The notes beneath the pieces are model-generated. The model saw only the letters and a list, made by a program, of their open reading frames with translations, did no database searches and had not been told where the DNA came from. Both the position numbers and the translations under genes were made by a program. Below, piece by piece: positions 35,553 to 45,214 of a DNA stretch of 64,000 nt; the first letter of the stretch is position 1, and each line of letters starts with the position of its first letter. The stretch is from Prolixibacteraceae bacterium. GTDB taxonomy: Bacteria; Bacteroidota; Bacteroidia; Bacteroidales; Prolixibacteraceae. The stretch covers positions 18,488 through 82,487 of the forward strand of contig DMSQ01000051.1 of the NCBI GenBank assembly GCA_003457135.1, read 5' to 3'.

Positions 35553-35582
35553 AAAAACCCGCCGGCATCAGGCGGGTTTTTT
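35553..35582 (+). terminator. Rho-independent terminator after the DUF349 gene
   Basis: AAAACCCGCC (35554-35563) pairs perfectly with GGCGGGTTTT (35571-35580), followed by T residues. Confidence 0.9.
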
Positions 35583-35637
35583 GTTGTTAACCATTCATTA
35601 AATTTCGTGACATTTTTTAGCAGTACGTTTTATTGAT

Positions 35638-35645
35638 TAACTTTG
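35638..35645 (+). promoter_or_regulatory. -7 promoter box for pyrG
   Basis: TAACTTTG matches TAnnTTTG, 33 bases upstream of the pyrG TTG start. Confidence 0.45.
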
Positions 35646-35678
35646 CCCGCTTGTTAAGAACATTTAAAATCTAAAGTC

Positions 35679-37283
35679 TTGTCAGCAACCAGGTACATAT
35701 TCGTAACAGGAGGTGTAACATCCTCTCTTGGAAAAGGAATTTTAGCCGCTTCACTGGCTAAGTTGCTTCAATCCAGAGGTTATTCCGTAACCATTCAGAA
35801 GCTGGATCCTTATATTAATGTGGATCCGGGAACATTGAACCCCTATGAACACGGAGAGTGCTTTGTTACCGACGATGGAGCTGAAACTGATCTGGATCTT
35901 GGACATTATGAACGTTTTCTGAATGTTCCTACTTCGCAGGCTAATAACGTGACCACTGGCCGAATTTATCAGTCAGTAATCAACAAGGAACGACGTGGAG
36001 ACTATCTGGGCAAAACCGTACAGATTATTCCCCACATTACCGACGAAATCAAGCGAAAAATAAAAATCCTGGGTTCGAAAGGTAAATACGATATTGTTGT
36101 AACCGAAATTGGAGGTACTGTTGGCGACATTGAATCATTGCCTTACATCGAGTCTGTTCGTCAGCTCAAATGGGAACTTGGTTCACATGCTTTAGTCATT
36201 CATTTGACATTGGTTCCCTATTTGGCAGCTTCCGGCGAACTGAAGACCAAACCCACCCAGCATTCGGTAAAAGCATTACTCGAAAATGGAGTTCAGCCTG
36301 ATGTGCTGGTATTGCGTACCGAGCACGAACTGAATATGGGTCTGCGTAAAAAAGTTGCCCTTTTCTGTAATGTTGAAAGCGAAGCTGTTATTCAGTCGAT
36401 TGATGTGGCCACTATTTACGAGGTGCCGAATAAAATGCGCGAAGAACGTTTGGATGAAATCGTTTTACGCAAAATTGGTCTTCCGTTGAAAGACGATCCA
36501 AAACTCGACGACTGGAACGATTTCCTGAATAAACTGAAAAGGCCTACTTCCACCATTGAAATTGGTTTGATTGGAAAGTATGTCGAATTGCAGGATGCCT
36601 ATAAATCAATTGTTGAATCAATTATACATGCCGGGGCAATGAATTTATGCAAGGTAAAACTTCGCTGGATTCATTCCGAAAAAATAACTGACGAAAATGT
36701 TGATAAGAAACTGGAAGGACTAAAAGGAATTATTGTTGCTCCCGGATTCGGGCATCGCGGAATTGAAGGGAAGATTATTGCTGCCCGGTATGTAAGGGAA
36801 AATAATATTCCATTCTTCGGAATTTGTTTGGGAATGCAGATTGCGGTGATTGAGTTTGCCCGCAACGTTTTAGGCCTGGCCGCTGCCGATTCGACTGAAA
36901 TGAATGAAAAAACCGAATGTCCGGTTATTGACCTGATGGAAGAGCAAAAAGGCATTACTGAAAAAGGTGGAACAATGCGTTTGGGTTCGTACAAATGTCA
37001 TATTACAGATAAAAATTCCAACATATACAGAGCCTATAATAAATCGGAAATCAGGGAAAGGCACCGTCACCGATACGAGTTTAACGATCAGTACCTGAGC
37101 CAGTTTGAAGCAGCCGGAATGAATGCCACAGGTGTGAACCCCGACACGAACCTGGTTGAAGTGATTGAAATTCCCGCGCATAAATGGTTTGTAGGAGTTC
37201 AGTTTCATCCCGAATACAGCAGTACAGTTTTAAAACCACATCCGTTGTTTGTTGCTTTTATTAAGGCCTCACTCGGAAAATAA
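35679..37283 (+). CDS. pyrG: CTP synthase
   Basis: A 534-residue enzyme making CTP from UTP, ATP and glutamine. The N-terminal synthase domain starts RYIFVTGGVTSSLGKGI with LDPYINVDPGTLNPYEHGE and EIGGTVGDIES; the C-terminal class-I glutaminase domain has the nucleophile Cys in FFGICLGMQIAV and the His/Glu pair in QFHPEYSS. The start is TTG at 35679 (MSATRYIF), because conserved sequence begins right there and no ATG is available. It is followed after 12 bases by yidC, so they are probably cotranscribed. Confidence 0.97.
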   Translation: MSATRYIFVTGGVTSSLGKGILAASLAKLLQSRGYSVTIQKLDPYINVDPGTLNPYEHGECFVTDDGAETDLDLGHYERFLNVPTSQANNVTTGRIYQSVINKERRGDYLGKTVQIIPHITDEIKRKIKILGSKGKYDIVVTEIGGTVGDIESLPYIESVRQLKWELGSHALVIHLTLVPYLAASGELKTKPTQHSVKALLENGVQPDVLVLRTEHELNMGLRKKVALFCNVESEAVIQSIDVATIYEVPNKMREERLDEIVLRKIGLPLKDDPKLDDWNDFLNKLKRPTSTIEIGLIGKYVELQDAYKSIVESIIHAGAMNLCKVKLRWIHSEKITDENVDKKLEGLKGIIVAPGFGHRGIEGKIIAARYVRENNIPFFGICLGMQIAVIEFARNVLGLAAADSTEMNEKTECPVIDLMEEQKGITEKGGTMRLGSYKCHITDKNSNIYRAYNKSEIRERHRHRYEFNDQYLSQFEAAGMNATGVNPDTNLVEVIEIPAHKWFVGVQFHPEYSSTVLKPHPLFVAFIKASLGK

Positions 37284-37295
37284 TTTATATTTTAT

Positions 37296-39221
37296 ATGGA
37301 TAGAAATACGGTAATAGGCGTAGCCCTAATCTTTACGATTCTGATTGGGTTCAGCTATTTTAACAGGCCTTCCGAAGAACAGATTGCCTCAGCAAAGAAA
37401 ACACGCGATTCAATTGAACTTGTTCAAATTGAAAAGGAAAAGGCTGCATTTATTGCCAAACAAGCTGAAGAAGAAAAATCAACTGTAATTGATTCGGTTG
37501 TCAACAATAATTTATCCTTGCAGGAAGACCAGTCAAGAAAAGATAAATTTGGAGTTTTTTCTGATGCATCTGCCGGTAAAGAAAGTTTTTATACCATCGA
37601 GAATAACCTGATAAAGGTTACTTTCTCGAACAAAGGCGGAAGGATTTACTCAGTAGAACTTAAAAATTATAAGACTTTTGATCAGAGGCCTTTAATTTTG
37701 TTTGAAGGAACTACCAGTAAATTTGGGATGAATTTCTTTGCTCAGAATCGAAGTATCGAAACCGAATCATTTTATTTTACCCCATCAAATACTGCTGAGA
37801 GCTTGGTTTTGACAGGTCCTGCAATAAAAAAGGGGAAGGAAGGAAATGAAAAATACAATTCAGAAAACAAAGGTGATTCTCAAAGTTTTTCAATGCGGTT
37901 AATGGCTGGTGAAGGAAAATATCTGGAATACACCTATTCACTTAGTTATAATTCCTATTTGGTAGGTTTTGAGGTAAATACCAAAGGTTTTAATGATATT
38001 GTCGGAGCCAATACCAAATATCTCAATTTCAATTGGAATATTGCTGTTCCTCGTCAGGAAAAGCAATCTCCAATTGGCGAGGATACCTATTCGACCATTT
38101 ACTACAAATTTCAGGATGATGATGTCGACAAAATTAGTGCAGGCAAATCTGGAGATGAAAAGCTGAATACAAAAGTCAAATGGATCAGCTTTAAACAATT
38201 GTTCTTTGCCTCGACCCTGATTGCTGATGACGCATTCCCCTCTGCCGAAATCAAGACTGAATTGACCAAGGAAGATCTCCGGTATGTTGGAAATTTCAAT
38301 GCAGATATCGCTTTTCCTTATGAAGGAAAAGATTCGGAAAAAATCAAAATGAAATTCTTTTTTGGCCCAAGTCATTACAATACTCTGAAACAGTATGACC
38401 TTTCGATGGAGAATCAGATTAACCTGGGCTATGTTGTTATTCGGCAAGTCAATCAGTGGCTGATTATTCCAACCTTCAATTTTTTAAGAAAGTATATCGA
38501 TAATTTTGGGATCATCATTCTTCTGCTTACGATTTTAATCAAATTGCTCATTTTCCCTTTTACTTATAAATCGTACCACTCTCAGGCAAAAATGAAGGCT
38601 TTAAAGCCTGAAATTGATGAAATTAACGCGAAGTTTGGCAAAGACAAACCCATGGACAAGCAGCAGGCCACTATGGCTTTATACAAAAAAGCGGGTGTAA
38701 ATCCAATGGGGGGTTGTTTGCCGATGTTGTTCCAAATGCCGATTTTATTTGCCATGTTCTTCTTTTTCCCAACTTCAATTGAATTGCGCCAGGAAAGCTT
38801 TCTTTGGGCGACCGATTTATCTTCGTATGATTCGATACTGAATCTTCCATTCGCCATTCCATTCTATGGAAGCCATGTAAGCTTGTTTTGTTTGCTGATG
38901 ACCATTACAACGATCATCTCCACTTACATGAATTCGCAGACTCAGAACACCGATGCCATGCCTGGGATGAAAACCATGATGTACCTGATGCCTGTTATGT
39001 TCCTTTTTATTCTGAATGGCTATGCTTCAGGCTTAAGTTATTATTATTTTCTGGCCAACGTATTCACCATCGGACAAATTTATATTTTCAGGATGATGAT
39101 TGACGAAGATAAAATCAGGGCTCAAATCCTGATTAATAAAAAGAAGCCTGTTGTCAAATCGAAATTTCAGCAGAAGCTGGAAGATATGGCCAAACAAAAA
39201 GGAATCCAACCCCGAAAATAA
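37296..39221 (+). CDS. yidC: Membrane protein insertase YidC
   Basis: A 641-residue insertase. One N-terminal helix (NTVIGVALIFTILIGFSYF) is followed by a ~330-residue periplasmic domain and then the conserved 60KD_IMP core from about residue 385: FGIIILLLTILIKLLIFPFT, KPEIDEINAKFGKDK, NPMGGCLPMLFQMPILFAMF and a final helix pair ending in FLANVFTIGQIYIFR. A basic tail follows. It inserts membrane proteins with or without SecYEG. Length and layout are normal for Gram-negative YidC. Confidence 0.97.
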   Translation: MDRNTVIGVALIFTILIGFSYFNRPSEEQIASAKKTRDSIELVQIEKEKAAFIAKQAEEEKSTVIDSVVNNNLSLQEDQSRKDKFGVFSDASAGKESFYTIENNLIKVTFSNKGGRIYSVELKNYKTFDQRPLILFEGTTSKFGMNFFAQNRSIETESFYFTPSNTAESLVLTGPAIKKGKEGNEKYNSENKGDSQSFSMRLMAGEGKYLEYTYSLSYNSYLVGFEVNTKGFNDIVGANTKYLNFNWNIAVPRQEKQSPIGEDTYSTIYYKFQDDDVDKISAGKSGDEKLNTKVKWISFKQLFFASTLIADDAFPSAEIKTELTKEDLRYVGNFNADIAFPYEGKDSEKIKMKFFFGPSHYNTLKQYDLSMENQINLGYVVIRQVNQWLIIPTFNFLRKYIDNFGIIILLLTILIKLLIFPFTYKSYHSQAKMKALKPEIDEINAKFGKDKPMDKQQATMALYKKAGVNPMGGCLPMLFQMPILFAMFFFFPTSIELRQESFLWATDLSSYDSILNLPFAIPFYGSHVSLFCLLMTITTIISTYMNSQTQNTDAMPGMKTMMYLMPVMFLFILNGYASGLSYYYFLANVFTIGQIYIFRMMIDEDKIRAQILINKKKPVVKSKFQQKLEDMAKQKGIQPRK

Positions 39222-39226
39222 TTCAT

Positions 39227-39256
39227 AAAAAAAGCTGCTCACGGGCAGCTTTTTTT
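39227..39256 (+). terminator. Rho-independent terminator after yidC
   Basis: AAAAAAAGCTGC (39227-39238) pairs perfectly with GCAGCTTTTTTT (39245-39256). Confidence 0.9.
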
Positions 39257-39292
39257 ATGTAACTTGATGTCTTAAACTTAAAACTAAAAAGG

Positions 39293-39691
39293 ATGTACCA
39301 GTACAAGGCATTTATTAAAAATGTGGTTGATGGAGATACTTTAGTAATTGACATTGACCTTGGGCTTTACGTTTGGATTCATGGCGAAAAAATCAGGCTT
39401 TTCGGTATTAATACTCCTGAAGTCTTTGGTGTGAAAAAAGATTCTCCTGAATGGAATCTGGGCAATAAGGCTTCCAATTTTGTAAAACTTATTTTGAAGG
39501 AAAAAGAAGAGGTTATTGTTGAAACCATCAAAGATAAGAAGGAAAAATACGGAAGATATCTGGCTGATGTTTACATCAAAATCGCTCCCAAACACTTGAA
39601 AGGATTAACTGGAATCAGAAATATTGGAGATTTCTATTGTCTCAATGATATTCTGATTGAAAAAGGTTATGCCGTAAAGTATATGATTTAG
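39293..39691 (+). CDS. Thermonuclease (SNase-like) family protein
   Basis: A 132-residue OB-fold nuclease-like protein without signal peptide. NVVDGDTLVIDIDLG carries the first acidic metal ligands (Asp13, Asp15), IRLFGINTPE carries Arg35 and Glu43, and EKYGRYLADVYI carries Arg88. The usual Asp before T-P-E is Asn40 here, a change also seen in some bacterial and phage relatives as far as I recall. It probably cleaves nucleic acid with Ca2+, inside the cell unless exported by an unusual route. It converges on the NtrC-type regulator gene with 13 bases between. Confidence 0.88.
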   Translation: MYQYKAFIKNVVDGDTLVIDIDLGLYVWIHGEKIRLFGINTPEVFGVKKDSPEWNLGNKASNFVKLILKEKEEVIVETIKDKKEKYGRYLADVYIKIAPKHLKGLTGIRNIGDFYCLNDILIEKGYAVKYMI

Positions 39692-39704
39692 TTCTTCTGC
39701 ACTA

Positions 39705-41141
39705 TCAGTCGGTAGATCGGGAGCTTTCAGTCCTGGCAACCTGAATGCCAAATTTTTTCATTCTCCGGATTAATGAATCACGGGTAATTCCCAACAATTC
39801 AGCGGTTTTATTTTGGTTGTAGTTTTTTTCCTTTAAAGCCATCCGGATAATAATTTGTTCATTTTCGTCGAGATTGTAAATGATATTTTCTTTTTGAACC
39901 GCTTGCTCGCTACCAGATTTGGTGTAGAAATCGTTTGGGGTCAGTGTGTCATTTTTACATAAAATGATTGCTCTTTCGGTCATATTTCTTAACTCTCTTA
40001 CGTTGCCCGGAAATGAATAACCCATCAACATTATAATAGTTTCTTTCGCGATGTTAGGAACTGGTTTATTCAGCCTTCGTGCAAATTCGGAAACAAAATA
40101 CTCTAAAAGTGGCTTAATGTCTTCAACCCGTTCGCGCAAGGGGGGAATGTGAATGTGAATGGTATTCAGGCGATGAAGTAAATCAAGGCGGAATTTTTTG
40201 GCTTCTATTAATTTGTCAATTTCGTGGTTTGTGGCGGCAATAATCCTGAAATCGGTTGTTACAGGATCAGTTTCACCTACTCTTGTAATTGTTTTTTCTT
40301 CAATGGCCCTCAGAATTTTAGCCTGAAGGTTCATAGGCATATCTGCAATTTCATCAAGGAATAAAGTTCCCTGATCGCTAACTTCGAAAAAACCCTTTTT
40401 GTCATTGATAGCTCCCGTAAAAGAACCTTTTTTATGTCCGAAGAATTCACTTTCAAGGAGCGAATCGGTTATGGCGCTGCTGTTTACTGCACAAAAGAAA
40501 TTGTCTTTCCGGTCGCTTTCATAATGAATGATCCTGGCTACGTTTTCTTTCCCTGTACCGCTTTCGCCGGTAATCAGTACGCTGGTATCTTTATATTTTG
40601 AAGCCGTCATAGCCATATCAAGTATTTCTTTGATTTGGCGGCTTTCACCAATGAACTCGCGTTTAATTTTTTCCTGAAGAGATTTTGAGATCAGGGAATT
40701 CTTTTCCTCCATGTTTCTTATAACACGATGAAGATCAAGAAATTTTCGGGTTCGCTGAATGGCTATCTGAATATCGGTATGACGGAATGGTTTTTTTAAA
40801 TAATCAATAGCGCCGCTCCGCAGCGCTGTGATTACGGTTTCCATATCGCCGTGAGCAGATACAATAATGACCTCCAGTTTTGGATAGGCCAGCTTAACTT
40901 CCTTAAGGACATCCAGTCCATTCACTCCCTTTAAACGAACATCAAGGATTAGTAAATCAATGTCATGACTTTTTAATATACTCCGTCCTTTCTGTACGTT
41001 ATTGGCCGTAAATGAAATATAACCCTGATTTTGAAGAAATTCCTCAATTTCTTCCGTGAAATTGGATTCATCATCTATCACAAGAACCTTCATCTGAGCG
41101 TTTAACTGAAGGTTTTCCATTCTTTCAGAATTGCTAAACAT
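39705..41141 (-). CDS. Sigma-54-dependent response regulator (NtrC family)
   Basis: A 478-residue regulator: receiver domain with phosphoacceptor Asp67 in LLILDVRLKGVNG, AAA+ domain with Walker A GESGTGKE near 193, the sigma-54-contacting loop GSFTGA near 243, Walker B GTLFLDEIADMP, and a C-terminal Fis-type HTH (NYNQNKTAELLGITRDSLIR). It activates RpoN-dependent promoters after phosphorylation, presumably by the kinase encoded two bases upstream. An internal ATG at residue 17 (MKVLVIDDE) could be the true start, but the first ATG keeps the tight coupling. Confidence 0.94.
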   Translation of the reverse strand: MFSNSERMENLQLNAQMKVLVIDDESNFTEEIEEFLQNQGYISFTANNVQKGRSILKSHDIDLLILDVRLKGVNGLDVLKEVKLAYPKLEVIIVSAHGDMETVITALRSGAIDYLKKPFRHTDIQIAIQRTRKFLDLHRVIRNMEEKNSLISKSLQEKIKREFIGESRQIKEILDMAMTASKYKDTSVLITGESGTGKENVARIIHYESDRKDNFFCAVNSSAITDSLLESEFFGHKKGSFTGAINDKKGFFEVSDQGTLFLDEIADMPMNLQAKILRAIEEKTITRVGETDPVTTDFRIIAATNHEIDKLIEAKKFRLDLLHRLNTIHIHIPPLRERVEDIKPLLEYFVSEFARRLNKPVPNIAKETIIMLMGYSFPGNVRELRNMTERAIILCKNDTLTPNDFYTKSGSEQAVQKENIIYNLDENEQIIIRMALKEKNYNQNKTAELLGITRDSLIRRMKKFGIQVARTESSRSTD

Positions 41142-41143
41142 TT

Positions 41144-43132
41144 CTAAACGTATTTTTTACTTTTTACCTCTTGAACTGGTATTTTTATTAAAACAGTTGT
41201 GCCTTGGTTTAGTTTGCTTTGAAGGTCAATTTCACCTCCAAGCTCTTTTATTATTCCATAGGAAATTGATAAGCCAAGTCCTGTACCTTGCCCGGGAGTT
41301 TTGGTTGTATAGAACGGCAGCAGGACTTTGTCAATGTCTTTCTGGTTGATGCCTATTCCATTGTCTTTTATTTCAATGATTATTTGGTTGTCAGTAAAAT
41401 CAGCGGTTATATCTATCTTTTTCCTGAAATCTTTCCTTAGATTTTTTTTCTTTTCGTCAATGGCATCTTTCGCATTAAACAGCAAATTAAGAATCACTTG
41501 TTCAAAGCGGTAAGTATTGCCGGTTATCATTGGAATTTCAGGGGAATTCTTAAATGTCAGATTGATCTCATGATGATTCATTTGTTCTGATATCATTGAA
41601 ATGCAATTGTTAATACTTGTAACAATATCGAACTGGCCATGCACAAAATCATCCTGGTCCCTCGAAAATGTCCGGACATGGTCAATGATCTTTTTTATTC
41701 GCGTAATATTGTCGAAGACCTTTTCGATTTTGGCTTTTAAATAACTTTCGTTGATGGTCTTATTTTCGATGGCAAAAATAATGTTGTCAATGGTCATTGA
41801 CATGGTGTTCAGCGGTTGGTTGATTTCGTGGGCCATACCTGTTGCCAATTCGCCAATGCCTGCCATTCTTTCTGAATGACGAAGCTGCTTTTCGAAGAAT
41901 TTTCGTTCTGATATATCACGTATAACTGCCATATACGCCTTTATCAGGCCATTGTTATCTCTTATCTGTGATGAACTGACCTCTCCGGTGAATTCTGTTT
42001 TATCCAGCCGATTAAGTTTTAATTCAAGATTTTGTACGATACCATTCTTTAGTGTTGAATTGTAAATTCGGATTAATGTCCTTCTCGATTCCCTGGGAAC
42101 AAACTGAATGACAGGCATTCCTTCAATATCTTCCTTGTTATTATTTCCCAGCAGACTAATAGCAATGTCCGATGCCTCAATTATTTTTCCATCCAGGCTA
42201 ATCAGAATGATTCCGTCAGGCGAAGTTTTTAGCAGCGAGTGATATAAGCTTTCCGATTCTTCCATAGCCATTTGCGCTTCTTTCCGGTCGGTGATATCAA
42301 CCATGGACATTAAACATTTCTGTTTCCGATCGGTCAGCGCCCCTTCCAGAAATACATAAACAGTTTTGCCATTGATGGGTATCAATTTAAGCTCGTAGCC
42401 TGAATTGGCTTTGTTGTCGAACACCTCAGCCAGAAAATCATCGGTTACAGATAACATTTCAGGAGCGATGAATGACTTGAAATCAAGGTTAATCAGACGT
42501 GATTGTTCCTGGCCAAACATGCTTGCAGCTTTCAGGTTAATATCGAACATTTTACCGGCGCTATCGATCGTGAAATAACCGGTAGGCGCAAAATCATAAA
42601 GTTTGATGTATTTTTTCCTGGACTCATCCATTTCGGCCTGAGTTTTTTGAAGCGTGATATTTTGAAATCTTATTTCACGTTGATTCTGTTCAAGCTCCAT
42701 TTTCGATTTTTGGAGAGATTCTTTGTTGGCAAGCAATTTTCTCTTTTGCTTGTCGAGTTCAAGAAAAATCTTCACTTTGCTGATAAACATGACCCTGTTT
42801 ACCGGTTTTGTCAGATAGTCAATTGCTCCATTGTCATATCCTTTAAACATTTGCATATCGTCTGAGAAATAGGCAGTAAGGAAAATAATAGGCAAAAGAT
42901 CCCGGTTGTGCAGGTTTCGGATATGGCTTGCAAGCTCAAATCCATTCATTACAGGCATCTCAATGTCGAGTACTGCAAGGGCGAAATTGTTTTCATTAAT
43001 TAGCCTTAATGCTTCTTCGCCAGAGCTGGCCATGTAAATTTCTACTTCAACATCTTTTAGAATAGTTTTTAATACCGACAGATAAAATGCATTATCATCG
43101 ACAATTAATATTTTAGAATGAATGGTTTTCAT
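41144..43132 (-). CDS. Hybrid sensor histidine kinase (REC-PAS-PAS-HisKA-HATPase)
   Basis: A 662-residue soluble kinase with no membrane segment. Order: N-terminal receiver (Asp56 in LAVLDIEMPVMNG), coiled coil to about 170, two PAS domains (TGYFTIDSAGKMFDINLKAA; GIILISLDGKIIEASDIAI), HisKA with the phospho-His near 434 in GMAHEINQPLNTM, and a HATPase with NLLFNAKDAIDE and GQGTGLGLSISYGI. It likely receives a phosphoryl signal through its own receiver and passes one to the NtrC-type regulator downstream. The signal is unknown. Confidence 0.93.
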   Translation of the reverse strand: MKTIHSKILIVDDNAFYLSVLKTILKDVEVEIYMASSGEEALRLINENNFALAVLDIEMPVMNGFELASHIRNLHNRDLLPIIFLTAYFSDDMQMFKGYDNGAIDYLTKPVNRVMFISKVKIFLELDKQKRKLLANKESLQKSKMELEQNQREIRFQNITLQKTQAEMDESRKKYIKLYDFAPTGYFTIDSAGKMFDINLKAASMFGQEQSRLINLDFKSFIAPEMLSVTDDFLAEVFDNKANSGYELKLIPINGKTVYVFLEGALTDRKQKCLMSMVDITDRKEAQMAMEESESLYHSLLKTSPDGIILISLDGKIIEASDIAISLLGNNNKEDIEGMPVIQFVPRESRRTLIRIYNSTLKNGIVQNLELKLNRLDKTEFTGEVSSSQIRDNNGLIKAYMAVIRDISERKFFEKQLRHSERMAGIGELATGMAHEINQPLNTMSMTIDNIIFAIENKTINESYLKAKIEKVFDNITRIKKIIDHVRTFSRDQDDFVHGQFDIVTSINNCISMISEQMNHHEINLTFKNSPEIPMITGNTYRFEQVILNLLFNAKDAIDEKKKNLRKDFRKKIDITADFTDNQIIIEIKDNGIGINQKDIDKVLLPFYTTKTPGQGTGLGLSISYGIIKELGGEIDLQSKLNQGTTVLIKIPVQEVKSKKYV

Positions 43133-43212
43133 TGAGGTTATTGTCTTTACAATTATTGGCTTCCTAATATATTGATTTTTTACGGTTTTACGACGATTTG
43201 TGGCGGGAATGT

Positions 43213-45195
43213 TTAATTATTCGAATCGTCAACTAATCGGTAATTATAAAGGGCAGTTTCATTACCACAAATAGGTTCACTGATGAACATTTTATACAAC
43301 AACTGAGTTGAAAGAATTCCGGCAATGGCCATCTGGTCAATCTCAGATACTGTTTTCTGTAGCCTGACATTGTGGACAAGAGTCCTGACTTTTGCAGAGT
43401 TAAATATGGCGAATGATTTTAATGAATCTTCGGAAAGCATTTCATTGATGGAGTTGTCCGGATTTTTATTTCCAAGAATACTTGCGATTGGAGCGCGATA
43501 GGGTTGCTTGGGCCTGCTGGAAATAGATGGTGGGATTTTTCCTAAACTCAGCTTCTTAAGTATGAACTTCTCATTCAGGCTGTTTAGTTTATGGCTATCA
43601 GGTAGTTTGTTGCAGAATTCAATGACCCGGTAATCCAGAAAAGGGTAACGTCCTTCGACCGAGTTTCCCATGGCCATGCGATCGCCCTGGGAGGACAATA
43701 AATACCCCGACATAAACAGGGTTGCTTCCAGATATTGCGATTTTGCCAGGTCGCTCCATTGATCAAAATTTCCGGGCAGCGTTCGGTAGATTTCATTGAT
43801 CGGATTATATTTCTGGATTGATGTGGCGAAATCATCGGTAAAAAATGCTTTGATCCGGCTAGTGTTATGCCAGCGAAGCAAATGAGAATAAAGGGGATCT
43901 TGTGTTTCAGTTAATTTATAACCGAAGAACATTTTTAACGCCAAATCCGGAGAGTTTTTCAGGAGTGGGAGATAAGGGTAAAGTTTGGTCAGTAATCTTG
44001 GCCGGGCACCTGAATTAGGTTCTTTAGCCCAGAACCTTCTGATTTTAGCTTCTTTAAATATATTATAACCGGCCAGAAATTCGTCGGCGCCTTCACCCGT
44101 GATTACTACCTTAATATTGTTTTCCCTCACTTTTTTTGAAAGCAAAAACATAGGGATTGGCGAAGTCCTTAATATTGGGAATTCAGTATGCCAGATGGTT
44201 TCAGCGAGGTTTTCAGCAATTTCTTCTGACGTGCAGGTAAAAGCTGTATGATTGGTTTTAAAAAAATTTGCTGCCTCAACCTGATAACTGGTTTCATCAT
44301 AGTCCTTATCGTGAAAACCAATTGAAAAGGTATTCAGCACTTCAGGATTAATCTGTTTGATGTATGAAGTTGTTACGCTCGAATCTAACCCCCCGCTTAA
44401 ATATGCCCCAACAGGTACATCAGCTTTTAACCTGATCTTAACGGCATCAAAAAGCAATTCATTTAATTCTTCAACCGAGTCGGAAATGCTTGAAGTGCGG
44501 ATTTCTTTTCGCACAGGAAAATTCAGGTCCCAATACTTTTCGATGTGAATTGTTTCTGAATTCACTTTCATATAATGCCCCGGCTGTAATTCGAAGATAT
44601 TTTTAAACGGGGTATTGGGTGTAGCCGTTGTCCAAAAGGTAAAAATCTGCGACATACTCTCCGAATTGAGCGTCCTTTCGATTCGGTCGAGTGTAAACAA
44701 TCCTTTTATTTCGGAGCAAAAGGCGAATGATCCATTTTGCGACCAGTAAAACAGTGGACGAATGCCAACCCGGTCGCGTGCCAGAAATAATTCTTTTTTT
44801 TGCTTGTCCCAAATGCAAAAAGCAAACTGCCCATTGAAACGATTCAGGCAATCTGCTCCGTATTGTGCATACATTTGTACAACAACCTCGGTATCGCTGG
44901 TAGTTTTAAACCGGACGCCTTTTTTTTTAAGTTCAGCTTTCAGCTCCGGATAATTAAATACTTCGCCATTATAAACGATCCAATATCTTTCGGTTTCATC
45001 ACACAGAGGTTGTTGTCCGGTCGAAAGATCGAGAATGCTTAACCGAACGCTTCCAATCCCGATATTGCGGTCCAGGTAAACTCCGCTTTCGTCGGGCCCG
45101 CGATGTTTGATCACCGAAAGCATGTTCTTCACATTACTTTCCCATGAAGGCTCCTGGGATGAGTGATAGTTATATATTCCGGCGATTCCGCACAT
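43213..45195 (-). CDS. asnB: Asparagine synthase (glutamine-hydrolysing) family amidotransferase
   Basis: A 660-residue enzyme. The N-terminal glutaminase has the nucleophile Cys2 (MCGIAGIYNYH) and IKHRGPDESGVYLD; the C-terminal synthetase has the PP-loop YLSGGLDSSV near 265 and VVITGEGADEFLAGYN. Length exceeds the ~555 residues of housekeeping AsnB and is closer to AsnB-like enzymes in polysaccharide or natural-product clusters, where they amidate non-standard acids. It is the last gene of a five-gene set with a HemK-like methyltransferase, AMP ligase, ACP and NadE-like protein. Confidence 0.92.
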   Translation of the reverse strand: MCGIAGIYNYHSSQEPSWESNVKNMLSVIKHRGPDESGVYLDRNIGIGSVRLSILDLSTGQQPLCDETERYWIVYNGEVFNYPELKAELKKKGVRFKTTSDTEVVVQMYAQYGADCLNRFNGQFAFCIWDKQKKELFLARDRVGIRPLFYWSQNGSFAFCSEIKGLFTLDRIERTLNSESMSQIFTFWTTATPNTPFKNIFELQPGHYMKVNSETIHIEKYWDLNFPVRKEIRTSSISDSVEELNELLFDAVKIRLKADVPVGAYLSGGLDSSVTTSYIKQINPEVLNTFSIGFHDKDYDETSYQVEAANFFKTNHTAFTCTSEEIAENLAETIWHTEFPILRTSPIPMFLLSKKVRENNIKVVITGEGADEFLAGYNIFKEAKIRRFWAKEPNSGARPRLLTKLYPYLPLLKNSPDLALKMFFGYKLTETQDPLYSHLLRWHNTSRIKAFFTDDFATSIQKYNPINEIYRTLPGNFDQWSDLAKSQYLEATLFMSGYLLSSQGDRMAMGNSVEGRYPFLDYRVIEFCNKLPDSHKLNSLNEKFILKKLSLGKIPPSISSRPKQPYRAPIASILGNKNPDNSINEMLSEDSLKSFAIFNSAKVRTLVHNVRLQKTVSEIDQMAIAGILSTQLLYKMFISEPICGNETALYNYRLVDDSNN

Positions 45196-45214
45196 ACCTG
45201 TTGATTTTAATTAT